A stretch of 18,752 nucleotides of DNA from an uncultured Oxalobacteraceae bacterium (GCA_946478765.1 CAMLDH010000037.1:1-18752); one strand, 5' to 3'; positions 1-6,629 are shown, numbered from the stretch's first letter. The notes: generated from the sequence alone by a model not told the origin. Program-made: numbers and translations.

Positions 1-265
1 TGCCGACCTTGCGAATCAGCGTGACGGCTTCGTCATAAGCTCTGTTGCTGGTTTGCCCCACAATCCCCGGAATCACCTTGCGGTAGAGTGCAATCGCATC
101 GGCCGCACGCGTGGCTTCGAGCTTTCCCGCCAGCGCAATCAGCAATCCTTGCCGGCAGGCACCATGTTGGACGGCGTGCCACGCCGCATCGAGATCGTTT
201 TCCCATAGGGCGATCTCGACTCTTGGCGAGTGGTCGGGCATCGATGGTTTCGGTTTCCAGCCATG
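1..265 (-). pseudogene. 3' part of a broken DUF6880/SWIM zinc-finger-family gene (runs off left edge)
   Basis: On the minus strand a frame is open from about position 265 to the left edge with no stop. It encodes a helical segment containing IALWENDLDAAWHAV, then LLIALAGKLE and DAIALYRKVIPGIV. From memory this matches the C-terminal repeat region of DUF6880 proteins, which are often annotated as SWIM zinc-finger family and have no established function. The upstream part is damaged. A piece reading VDWDAIPAIIDACVEMNDM (268-330, another minus-strand frame) resembles the middle of the same family, so roughly 250 family residues appear to be missing between the two pieces and the frame is shifted. 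The in-frame ATG at 241 is probably not a real start. The N-terminal zinc-finger part is absent. The family call is by recollection of sequence style, so moderate. Confidence 0.6.
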
Positions 266-267
266 TC

Positions 268-330
268 ATTCATCTCCACGCATGCGTCAATAATCGCTGG
301 GATTGCATCCCAGTCTACGGTCCTACGTTC
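268..330 (-). pseudogene. Internal fragment of the same DUF6880-type gene
   Basis: About 21 codons on the minus strand read TVDWDAIPAIIDACVEMN, resembling a conserved internal stretch of DUF6880 proteins. They lie directly beside the C-terminal piece at 1-265 but in a different frame, consistent with a frame-shifting internal deletion. On the other side the fragment continues in frame into the 76-bp methyltransferase copy (332-407). The hybrid reading frame (139-468) is therefore a mosaic and not a functional gene. Confidence 0.5.
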
Positions 331-331
331 C

Positions 332-407
332 TCCAGCATGACTTCCCATAGCGTCTTCTCGGGTGCGCCCATCCTGACCGCATCCGTCAGGCCGCTCATG
401 ATTTCCC
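332..407. repeat. 76-bp exact direct repeat, left copy
   Basis: Bases 332-407 are identical, in the same orientation, to 4228-4303. The right copy lies inside the methyltransferase gene (codons for about residues 111-136). The left copy is a stand-alone fragment, and its flanks differ on both sides immediately outside the match. The two copies bracket 3.8 kb containing the hrp box, the candidate effector and its terminator. Confidence 0.97.
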
Positions 408-481
408 GATTGACGCTGTATTCAAATTGGAGTGCCTGAGCATGACCCGAAAAACAATTATGAGACAACAGAATTTTTCAT

Positions 482-509
482 GGAACCAATTTTTAGGGGG
501 GGCCACTCA
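482..509 (+). promoter_or_regulatory. hrp box: HrpL-type ECF sigma factor promoter
   Basis: GGAACC (482-487), 15 bases, then CCACTCA (503-509) is an exact match to the published hrp box consensus GGAACC-N15/16-CCACNNA. That box is recognised by the ECF sigma factor HrpL in bacteria with group I Hrp type III secretion systems. It points right, towards the candidate effector at 1419. The distance of about 910 bp to that start codon is unusual; repeat elements occupy much of the gap. No other ORF with a good ribosome binding site starts just downstream of the box. An exact match to both halves with correct spacing is unlikely by chance in this window. Confidence 0.75.
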
Positions 510-731
510 AGTAATTATTTAATCTGGATTCGGCAGTTGACCGCTTACTTTTGTCTGAAAAGTCGCATGAACATTGACTTTCTTTTGCTTGATAGCGTTC
601 ACCAATTTGGTGAGAGCGCTACAGGGCGTAGCAGGGGTTTCAGACAACATGGTGAAGCAGGGGAGGCGTGCAGCCGCCTGCGTAGCAGTACTGGCTTGCA
701 AGCTAAGCAGTCATGCAAAAGAAACGGTGAA

Positions 732-899
732 TTTGTAGGAGCGGGCCTTGCCCGTGATCGCTTGCATGTGCCACCACCTATCGCGGGGTGGAGCAGGGAA
801 TCCGTGCGGCCTGCCGCACGCTTGGGGAACGGTTTGCGCTTGCAAGCGGATCGCCGCCCGGCGCAAATGCGCCCTGCAAGGGAGGCCCGCTCCTACAAA
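732..899. repeat. REP/BIME-like element with 16-bp terminal inverted repeats
   Basis: TTTGTAGGAGCGGGCC at 732-747 has its exact reverse complement at 884-899. The interior holds further perfect palindromes: GTGCGGC/GCCGCAC (804-819), CGCTTGCAAGCG (837-848) and GGCGCA/TGCGCC (860-873). The GTAGGAGCGGGC end resembles REP sequences known from Pseudomonas and other proteobacteria, where paired inverted copies form BIMEs mobilised by RAYT transposases. No RAYT gene is in the window. The element sits between the hrp box and the gene it would be expected to drive. Confidence 0.7.
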
Positions 900-1020
900 A
901 AATGCCGCGTAGAAATCACAATTAATTTTGCTCGGTTACTTAGTACGCGTCCTGCAAGGACGATTGCACACTTATACAGTCCGCGTCGTCCGGCCTCACC
1001 CTCAATCCCTCTCCGCTCAA

Positions 1021-1082
1021 TCCCTCTCCACGAAGTGGAGAGGGAAGCTATTTACACCCTTCTCCCGCAAGCAGGAGAAGGG
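1021..1082. repeat. Two adjacent palindromic hairpins of the CCCTCTCC type
   Basis: Hairpin one (1021-1045) has a perfect 11-bp stem TCCCTCTCCAC/GTGGAGAGGGA with a GAA loop. Hairpin two (1057-1082) has a 9-bp stem CCCTTCTCC/GGAGAAGGG with an 8-base loop. The flanks (CCTCACCCTCAATCCCTC before, GGATGGGGGAG after) extend the pattern. This resembles widespread intergenic repeats reading CCCTCACCC...GGGAGAGGG in gamma- and betaproteobacteria. There is no T-run, so I call it a repeat and not a terminator. Confidence 0.75.
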
Positions 1083-1418
1083 ATGGGGGAGTCAAAGCAC
1101 TGCTTTGACGAATGGCGCCTGCCAGAGAGCCGGAAAAATGCACACTCGCCCCTGTCCAACTGCCGAATCCGGCAGCCTGGGGAAAAACCGCATCGGCACC
1201 AGCGTGATACGGACTTTAAAGAATTATTTTTCCGCACATTTCAGTGATTTGCGCTTCCGCACTCATTGAATTCGAACTTGAACAGGAGGCACTAAACAGC
1301 ACGACATTGATAAACATGGAACCGCGAAACCTCATTGCTTCCCGAAACAGACTGGGACGTACGAGGCAATATTTACAAACCCAACAGCAAATTAACCAGT
1401 AACAAGGAATCAGTCATA

Positions 1419-3329
1419 ATGCACTCAATTTCAAATTCCCACCCTGCCGCTCATACTGCACCTCTTGCCGAACCGTTGTTACCTGCCGAATCGGCGAGCG
1501 TCCCAAAGCTGACGTTTTATTCAGAAACCGCCGGACAGGCTGCGCTTGTAACAAATGCACATTCGCCAGCAAGCGGTGCGACGATGCGGATGCGTCTTCT
1601 TAATGCTGCCATGGGTGGTATCACAAGAGGTACCTCGTCGGCGTACCATGGCGCGCTTGACCTTAGCCTCGCAGGATATAACCACATCGTAAAACCGGCT
1701 GGATCGGCGGTTATGAATACCTCGTTTGCAGCGCTGAAAAATCTTGCGGCATTCGCCCAGGAATCGGTGACAGGAGTAGTGTTCGTAGAAGGACATGCGG
1801 TGTCCGGCCGAGCAGATTCTTTACTGAAGTTACCGCAGCGGCTGATACCCGCATCAGTGAAGGATTTGTTTACGCCTGATGAAAGAAGCTTATCGGAAAA
1901 AGGCGTTGAGTTTCTGAAGAACGTTGGCACCTATAGCGGTGGGGTGGCTGCATCTTTTATATATCAAATGGCGATTGTCGCCATTTCTGATACGGCTGGA
2001 CGAGTCTGCGCTCAGAAAGTCGTGGATGACCTTGAGGAGGGCAACTTTGCATTACCGCTCGCGGCTACGGGAGTGTTGACACTTTTTGCCGTTGCCCAGC
2101 AAAAACATCTCCTGAATAGCATGAAACATTTTAACGAGCTCGAGGCAGACCAAAAATCGGCTGTAGTAGCCTCGCATCATGGAATAACGCCGGAAGCATT
2201 TGATGCAAAACCGGATACCGAAAAGGAGAAGCTGGAAGCGAAACTCAAACGAGACTGGCTGATGTTGGGGGGGGCCTCCGCGCTCATGCCGGCAGGTGCG
2301 TTTGCCATGAATCTAATCGCAGCAACAGTGTCTCCAACCACAGCCTTTGCCAATCCGCTTTTCATGGCGATAGCAGAAAATTTGACCAAGGTTGCTGTTC
2401 GTTCTCCCGTGTATGGCGGTCTGCGGGAAACACTCCAAGAAGTATTTACAGGCCCGACGGGAGGGGTAGCCGATCTGACACATGCGGAAGCAGGCTGGTC
2501 GGGAATCAAATTTGCGGGAATGTCGGCCGCAGTCAACATGGGGCAAGCCGCAGCAGAACAAGCCATTGTCAAAAACAATTTGGGAGGAACGGTCTCCATT
2601 CTGGCGGCATATTCTGTCGTGAATGCAATGGGCGAATCCCTTAACTGGGCGGACAGCACCTCGGATCGCACAAAAAAATGCGCCGAGGTTGCCAAGAAAG
2701 ATCTTATAGAACAACATCAAGCCTATGGAATGTCGGCACCTACGCCCGATGAACTGAAAACAGTGGCAGAACAAGCCGAATTCGCATTTAATCTTGGCAT
2801 CAAGGATCAAAGCTTCGCTGAAGCACTCCGTAATATCGGCCGCAGGTATGGGGGATCGGCGTACGCGCGTGAAGGAGTTTACGCATTGTCGAGCGCAATA
2901 TCCAATCTCGTCTCCAAATTAGAGAGCGAAGCAGAGGGCTCAATTGGTGACAAAGGCTCTTATGACGTTCTTAACAACCTCATTCTGGGTATTGCCACCA
3001 CCTTCACCTATATTAAATTCAACGCTTGTGCGCAAAGCATGGGAGCACTGAGAGCAATACGCATGCACAACGAAAAAGAAGCTGAGCTACTCTCGGATTC
3101 GGATTCGGATTTTGATTTAATCAATGCCATGGATACTCAGGAAGGCACTAGCAGAGGAAACAACTGGGGAAAAAGCGGAAGCATACACATTGATAACCCC
3201 CTCACAAGGCACGCCCCTGGCATTATCGGGCTCGGCAGAAGATCATATAGCGAAAACCTTCATGAGCTAGAGAGCGCGAGGAGAGGGCTCACCACACGAG
3301 CCGATTCCCGAGTCATGACTGACTTCTAG
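1419..3329 (+). CDS. Unrecognised 636-aa protein, candidate type III secretion effector
   Basis: I do not recognise the family. I chose ATG 1419 because AAGGA lies 10 bases upstream; an in-frame non-ATG start at 1335 has no such site. The first 50 residues fit the pattern described for Pseudomonas syringae effectors: Ile at position 4, no acidic residue before Glu18, and about 14% Ser. There is no Sec signal peptide. Several Ala/Gly-rich hydrophobic stretches occur (about residues 180-200, 215-230, 290-330 and 525-550), suggesting membrane insertion or association. A Ser-Asp run (SDSDSDFD, about 559-566), encoded by a tandem TCGGAT hexamer, precedes a polar tail. Base composition looks lower in GC than the dcw genes, suggesting transfer. 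The gene stands alone, has an hrp box on the same strand upstream, and is closed by a strong terminator. Effector function is inference. Confidence 0.7.
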   Translation: MHSISNSHPAAHTAPLAEPLLPAESASVPKLTFYSETAGQAALVTNAHSPASGATMRMRLLNAAMGGITRGTSSAYHGALDLSLAGYNHIVKPAGSAVMNTSFAALKNLAAFAQESVTGVVFVEGHAVSGRADSLLKLPQRLIPASVKDLFTPDERSLSEKGVEFLKNVGTYSGGVAASFIYQMAIVAISDTAGRVCAQKVVDDLEEGNFALPLAATGVLTLFAVAQQKHLLNSMKHFNELEADQKSAVVASHHGITPEAFDAKPDTEKEKLEAKLKRDWLMLGGASALMPAGAFAMNLIAATVSPTTAFANPLFMAIAENLTKVAVRSPVYGGLRETLQEVFTGPTGGVADLTHAEAGWSGIKFAGMSAAVNMGQAAAEQAIVKNNLGGTVSILAAYSVVNAMGESLNWADSTSDRTKKCAEVAKKDLIEQHQAYGMSAPTPDELKTVAEQAEFAFNLGIKDQSFAEALRNIGRRYGGSAYAREGVYALSSAISNLVSKLESEAEGSIGDKGSYDVLNNLILGIATTFTYIKFNACAQSMGALRAIRMHNEKEAELLSDSDSDFDLINAMDTQEGTSRGNNWGKSGSIHIDNPLTRHAPGIIGLGRRSYSENLHELESARRGLTTRADSRVMTDF

Positions 3330-3367
3330 ATTTTCCGGTTAACGACAATTAAAGCTGCATTCCTTAT

Positions 3368-3404
3368 GCAGGCGCTGCCTTCTTGGTGGCGCCTGCTTTT
3401 TTTT
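3368..3404 (+). terminator. Rho-independent terminator after the candidate effector gene
   Basis: GCAGGCGC (3368-3375) pairs perfectly with GCGCCTGC (3389-3396). Extra inner G-C and G-T pairs close a 5-base loop, and eight T residues follow directly (3397-3404). The hairpin begins 39 bases after the stop codon, which marks the candidate effector as a single-gene transcription unit on its 3' side. Confidence 0.9.
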
Positions 3405-3623
3405 GTGACCACGGCCTTGGCGCGGCAGCTCTTCACGCCCATCAATCGCATTTATTCGCGGGCCGGCTTCATCAAGCATCTTTCCGAACTTCGGTGTAGT
3501 CAGGACTTTGGCCGTCCCAGATCCATGATCCAGTAGGTCTTGTATGCCGACGCGTCATTCTTCACGCAGGCTGTAGATACTGTTATTTCCTGACAGGCCC
3601 CTAGTACCGTCCGGCGCCGCCAA
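3405..3623. other. Short gap with no supported gene
   Basis: This gap separates the terminator from the convergent methyltransferase gene. The only thing noted is a minus-strand frame of 28 codons (3472-3558) ending GSWIWDGQSPDYTEVRKDA. Its composition looks protein-like but I do not recognise it, and it may be the remnant of a lost gene. Confidence 0.4.
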
Positions 3624-4634
3624 TCAGCGGTGCGCAATAATCAGCGTACCTTTTTCCCGCGGGTCGAGATCGATGCGGGTCGGTGTTGCGAACCCCGCTT
3701 CGTCCAGCCAGCCGCACACTTCTTTGAAGCTATAGGTACGGGTCGCGGTCTCGACCAGCAAGGTGAGGCGGAACGCGGCATGAAACGGCAGCAGCGGCGC
3801 TTCGGCCAAGTATTCGTGAATCACCAGCAATCCCCCGGGCCGCAGCACCTGCCCGATGCGCCGGATTACCTGGCGATTGTCTTCCGCCGTCTGGTTGTGC
3901 GCGACCGACAGATAGAACGCCACGTCGTAACCGGTGTCCCAATCGCCATCGAGCAGATTGCCGGGGCGCAGGCTGATGCGGTCCGACAGATGCTCTTGCG
4001 CGATCAATGCCTCGGTATTGGTCAAGGCGCTGGCCATGTCGACGATGACGGCGCTCATGTCGGGATAGCGCTCGCAGAAGGAAATCGAGTGCAGTCCGTG
4101 CGATCCGCCCAGATCAAGCAGCCGCAGCGGTCCGGCAGGCAGGGACACCTTTTCGAGCAAGTCGGCCCCCAGGTGATGCGCGAACGAATGCATGTAGCTG
4201 GAGAAGATCGGTCCCAGATGGGAGCGTTCCAGCATGACTTCCCATAGCGTCTTCTCGGGTGCGCCCATCCTGACCGCATCCGTCAGGCCGCTCATGATTT
4301 CCCACGCTTCGGCGGTCCACAACAGGCCCGCCGTGTAGTCGACGCTGCCGCGCCGGGTGAACCAGCGCGTGGTGTTCGGCATATTGGCGAAGGTGTCGGC
4401 GCGCTTTTCGAGATAGCCGACCGCTACCAGGAACTCGGCCAGACTCTCGACGCCGACTTCGCTGGCGCCCACCGCCTTTGCCAGCGCCTGCACGCTGGAC
4501 GGACCGTCAGCCAGGGTCTCGAACAGCCCCAGGCGTCCGGCCGAGATGATGGCGGCCGCCTTCATCATCGGCATATACACATCCAGCATCGGCAGTTCCG
4601 CCGCGTTCTCTTGCCAACCTGTTTGCCCTGTCAA
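3624..4634 (-). CDS. SAM-dependent O-methyltransferase-like protein (Methyltransf_2 type)
   Basis: A 336-residue protein of the size and layout of the acetylserotonin/caffeate O-methyltransferase-like family. It has an N-terminal winged-helix dimerisation domain (about residues 15-100, with GLFETLADGPSSVQALAKAV) followed by a class I Rossmann methyltransferase fold. SAM motif I is DLGGSHG (174-180), where GGS replaces the usual GGG. The post-motif acid is in VIVDMA (197-202), and RPGGLLVIHEY (265-275) is the motif before the last strands. The substrate cannot be told. The chosen start is TTG 4634 because GGGAG lies 7 bases before it; the first ATG (residue 16, position 4589) is the alternative. 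The stretch encoding residues 111-136 recurs exactly at 332-407. It is convergent with the candidate effector gene. Confidence 0.85.
   Translation of the reverse strand: MTGQTGWQENAAELPMLDVYMPMMKAAAIISAGRLGLFETLADGPSSVQALAKAVGASEVGVESLAEFLVAVGYLEKRADTFANMPNTTRWFTRRGSVDYTAGLLWTAEAWEIMSGLTDAVRMGAPEKTLWEVMLERSHLGPIFSSYMHSFAHHLGADLLEKVSLPAGPLRLLDLGGSHGLHSISFCERYPDMSAVIVDMASALTNTEALIAQEHLSDRISLRPGNLLDGDWDTGYDVAFYLSVAHNQTAEDNRQVIRRIGQVLRPGGLLVIHEYLAEAPLLPFHAAFRLTLLVETATRTYSFKEVCGWLDEAGFATPTRIDLDPREKGTLIIAHR
4228..4303. repeat. 76-bp exact direct repeat, right copy
   Basis: Identical to 332-407 in the same orientation, and here part of an intact methyltransferase gene, so this is the presumed source copy. 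Recombination between the two copies would remove 3,896 bp carrying the hrp box, the candidate effector and the methyltransferase 3' half. Confidence 0.97.
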
Positions 4635-5026
4635 ATCTGTACTCCCGTTATCAATTCACATGCCTTGCATCGCCGATGGGATCCATGGATGACCGTCTCT
4701 GATCGTCTCCCGAGGCTTTCCATTGGTCGCTTCATGCCAGGTCGCCATTGTGCAACAAATCAAGGGAGGTACGCGTGCGATTGTGCGAGTGCTGCATCAG
4801 CCCAACTTCATTGAGGGCCAAGGTCGCCATTGTCATCCCATAGTTCGACCCGATAGTTTTCTGTGCCTGCAACGCGCGCAGTTATCTACTTCAACCAACG
4901 GCGGCGCGTTAAAATTGCACCCTCCGTCCCCAGTCGGCAGCGTTGGAAAATCCACCGCCAACGCGTTTTGTCCTGACGTGCCAATCCACCTGACGCCGTG
5001 GTTTTTAGAAGAGAAGGAATCCTCCT
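4635..5026. other. Intergenic region between divergent genes
   Basis: This region should hold the promoters of the methyltransferase (leftward) and the transglutaminase pair (rightward), but I see no convincing -35/-10 pair. A 13-bp direct repeat AGGTCGCCATTGT occurs at 4739-4751 and 4821-4833. A minus-strand open stretch of about 50 codons ends near 4735 (containing ALNEVGLMQHSHNRT), without a good start site. It may be a gene remnant; I do not recognise it. Confidence 0.4.
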
Positions 5027-5824
5027 GTGTGGCTCCGTACCAGTTGTAACCTTGCCTTCACGGTAAGCATTCCGACGCCATTCATCCTGATGCTGCGTCC
5101 GCGCAGCGGCGCACAGCAGTGGGTGGCGCGCGAAACCTATACCTTGAAGCCGAGCGTGCCGGTGGTGGAGTTCACCGATAGCTACGGCAACCTGTGCCAG
5201 CGCCTGATCGCGCCGCCCGGCGAATTTTCCATCCGTACCTCGGCCGACGTGATGACCGCCGATGCGATCGACGTGGCGCCGGGCGCGCCGTTCGACGAGG
5301 TGCAGAATCTGCCCGATGCGGTGCTGACCTACTTGCTGCCAAGCCGGTATTGCGAGTCCGAACAGTTCATCGATCTGGCCAGCGATATCGTGAAGAATGT
5401 CCGCCCGGGCTACGACCAGGTTGCCTGCATCGCCGACTGGATTCGGCGTTCGGTGCGTTTCGATCCGGCATCCAATCATTACCAGCTATCAGCCATCGAG
5501 GTGAACCAGCGGCGCGAAGGCGTGTGCCGCGATCTCGCGCATCTGGGCATCGCGTTGTGCCGCGGCTTGTGCATTCCGGCGCGCATGGTGGTGGGTTATC
5601 TGCATGGACTGCAGCCGATGGATTTTCATGCGTGGTTCGAGGCGTATGTGGGCGGGCGCTGGTACACCTTTGATTCGACACAGGATGCGCCGCGCGGCGG
5701 ACGCGTCAATGTCGCGTATGGACACGATGCGGCCAATGTCGCGATTTTCAATCAGTTCGGCCCGGCGCTGAGCCCCACCGTGATGCAGGCGACCGTGGAA
5801 TTGCTGGATGCGGCGCCTGAATAA
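5027..5824 (+). CDS. Transglutaminase-like (cysteine protease fold) protein
   Basis: A 265-residue protein of the bacterial transglutaminase-like superfamily (COG1305 type). The catalytic triad is visible: Cys167 in [11 protein letters not shown], His201 in [10 protein letters not shown] and Asp216 in WYTFDSTQD. The N-terminal part (about 1-100) is the beta-rich extension usual in these cytoplasmic proteins, with [16 protein letters not shown] and [13 protein letters not shown]. The start is GTG 5027, with AAGGA 8 bases upstream and an N-terminus of family-like form. The substrate is unknown; relatives include peptidases and amidases as well as true transglutaminases. A YgjP-type metallopeptidase gene starts 16 bases after the stop, so the two are probably cotranscribed. 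Confidence 0.88.
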   Translation: MWLRTSCNLAFTVSIPTPFILMLRPRSGAQQWVARETYTLKPSVPVVEFTDSYGNLCQRLIAPPGEFSIRTSADVMTADAIDVAPGAPFDEVQNLPDAVLTYLLPSRYCESEQFIDLASDIVKNVRPGYDQVACIADWIRRSVRFDPASNHYQLSAIEVNQRREGVCRDLAHLGIALCRGLCIPARMVVGYLHGLQPMDFHAWFEAYVGGRWYTFDSTQDAPRGGRVNVAYGHDAANVAIFNQFGPALSPTVMQATVELLDAAPE

Positions 5825-5840
5825 AGATAGGTTGTATGCA

Positions 5841-6389
5841 ATGCAAGAGATGAAATATCTGGCGGGCTATTCCGAGGACCTGAAGAAACAGGTGCAGGGA
5901 CTCGTCGCGCAAAACAAGCTGGCGGACGTGCTGTTGAAAAAGTATGAAGCAGCGCACGACATCCGGACCGACAAGGCGCTGTATCAGTATGTGCTGGACT
6001 TGAAAAACGACTTCTTGCGTAACGCCGAACCGATCAGCAAGGTGAGCTTCGATAACAAGATTCATGTAATCCAGCATGCGCTGGGGTCGCATACCTTCAT
6101 CTCCAGGGTGCAAGGCAGCAAGCTCAAGGCCAAGCACGAGATCAGGATCGCTTCGGTATTCAAGCAGGCGCCGATCGCGTTCCTGAAAATGATCGTCGTG
6201 CATGAACTGGCGCACTTGAAAGAGAAAGAGCACAACAAGGCGTTTTATAAATTGTGCGAATACATGGAGCCGAATTACCATCAGTTCGAATTCGATCTGA
6301 GGTTGTATTTGACGCACATGGATGGGGCTGGGAGTGCTTTGTGGGAGCCACGAACCTCTTGCGCCTTTCCCGATCCGGCCCTAAATTAG
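5841..6389 (+). CDS. YgjP/M48-like zinc metallopeptidase
   Basis: A 182-residue protein from ATG 5841, carrying HELAHLKEKEHNKAFY near residues 121-136. This is the HExxH zinc-binding and catalytic motif plus a further His, in the arrangement typical of YgjP/DUF45 (SprT/M48-related) metal-dependent hydrolases. The N-terminal half is charged and helical (LKKQVQGLVAQNKLADVLLKKY). It is presumably cytoplasmic, as there is no signal peptide or membrane segment. I chose ATG 5841 because an AGG-containing site sits about 9 bases upstream; ATG 5808 (overlapping the previous gene) and ATG 5850 are alternatives. It closely follows the transglutaminase gene, suggesting an operon. The last dozen or so residues look less family-like, and a rearranged region begins just after the stop. 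Confidence 0.82.
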   Translation: MQEMKYLAGYSEDLKKQVQGLVAQNKLADVLLKKYEAAHDIRTDKALYQYVLDLKNDFLRNAEPISKVSFDNKIHVIQHALGSHTFISRVQGSKLKAKHEIRIASVFKQAPIAFLKMIVVHELAHLKEKEHNKAFYKLCEYMEPNYHQFEFDLRLYLTHMDGAGSALWEPRTSCAFPDPALN

Positions 6390-6394
6390 CGAAA

Positions 6395-6404
6395 CGAATA
6401 TTCG
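6395..6404. promoter_or_regulatory. Palindrome before the truncated tetR-type gene
   Basis: CGAATATTCG is a perfect 10-bp palindrome 15 bases before the ATG of the TetR fragment. Its position suits an autoregulatory operator of a TetR-family repressor, but that role is inference. Confidence 0.3.
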
Positions 6405-6419
6405 GTACAGAAACCCTTT

Positions 6420-6564
6420 ATGCCCGCAGCAGCCCTGACCCGCGACGAAGTCGTCCAACGCATTCTCGCTGCCTTTCGTCAATATGGATACGAAGGCGCC
6501 AGTCTGGCGCGCCTGTCGGAGGCGACCGGCCTCGGACGCTCGAGTCTTTATCATTATTTCCCGT
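6420..6564 (+). pseudogene. Truncated TetR-family regulator (DNA-binding domain only)
   Basis: About 48 codons encode a complete TetR N-terminal helix-turn-helix. ALTRDEVVQRILAAFRQYGY forms the first helix, SLARLSEATGLGRSSLY the recognition helices, and YHYFP the conserved end of the motif. In intact relatives this is followed by a charged stretch and a ligand-binding domain of about 140 residues; here the similarity stops at once after the FP codons. No stop codon follows, so the frame continues through 22 unrelated residues into the glutathione S-transferase, giving a single open frame of 282 codons. No good ribosome binding site precedes ATG 6420. Most likely a deletion remnant; a translated fusion is possible but unlikely given the good internal start. 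Confidence 0.75.
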
Positions 6565-6578
6565 ACCGATCGTTCGGT
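6565..6578. promoter_or_regulatory. Inverted repeat resembling a TetR-type operator, upstream of the GST gene
   Basis: ACCGATCGTTCGGT has 5-bp arms ACCGA/TCGGT around four bases. It lies about 50 bp before the GST start and exactly where TetR similarity ends. Short palindromes of this kind are typical TetR-family operators. Its core CGATCGTTC recurs in the palindrome at 8617-8630. Confidence 0.4.
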
Positions 6579-6629
6579 TCTGTTATTTCAATGCTGTCGA
6601 TTAACCTTTCAATGTTCAGGAGGTCTGCC

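Larger units (their letters stand above)
408..1418. other. Region without a convincing gene; holds an hrp box and palindromic repeats
   Basis: I see no supported gene here. A long plus frame (432-1247) runs straight through repeats and palindromes and looks spurious. A minus-strand 43-codon frame (519-650, from MLSETPATP to KVSGQLPNPD) has natural-looking composition but no ribosome binding site, and I do not recognise it. The supported contents are the hrp box (482-509), an inverted-repeat element (732-899) and two perfect hairpins (1021-1082). A second GGAACC hexamer at 1318-1323 has no matching second half. Confidence 0.6.

Noticed and set aside
519..650. 43-codon minus-strand frame ending KVSGQLPNPD
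   Set aside because: Protein-like composition, but no ribosome binding site, no recognised family and no supporting neighbour. Left as a note only.
732..1082. CRISPR-like array in the repeat region
   Set aside because: The repeats are palindromes of different sequence and size without regular spacers; there is no direct-repeat periodicity and no cas gene.
432..1247. 271-codon open frame on the plus strand
   Set aside because: It runs through the hrp box, the inverted-repeat element and the hairpins, has no ribosome binding site, and its composition reads like translated repeats.
1318..1350. Second possible hrp box before the effector gene
   Set aside because: GGAACC is present but at the right spacing the second half reads TCCCGAA or CCCGAAA, not CCACNNA. 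At best a decayed site.
1..4634. Insertion sequence or transposon carrying the effector
   Set aside because: No transposase, integrase or terminal inverted repeats at the borders. The 76-bp direct repeats are gene fragments, far longer than a target-site duplication.
4723..5049. 108-codon plus frame before the transglutaminase gene
   Set aside because: Overlaps the supported GTG start at 5027 in another frame, has no family resemblance and lies in promoter DNA.
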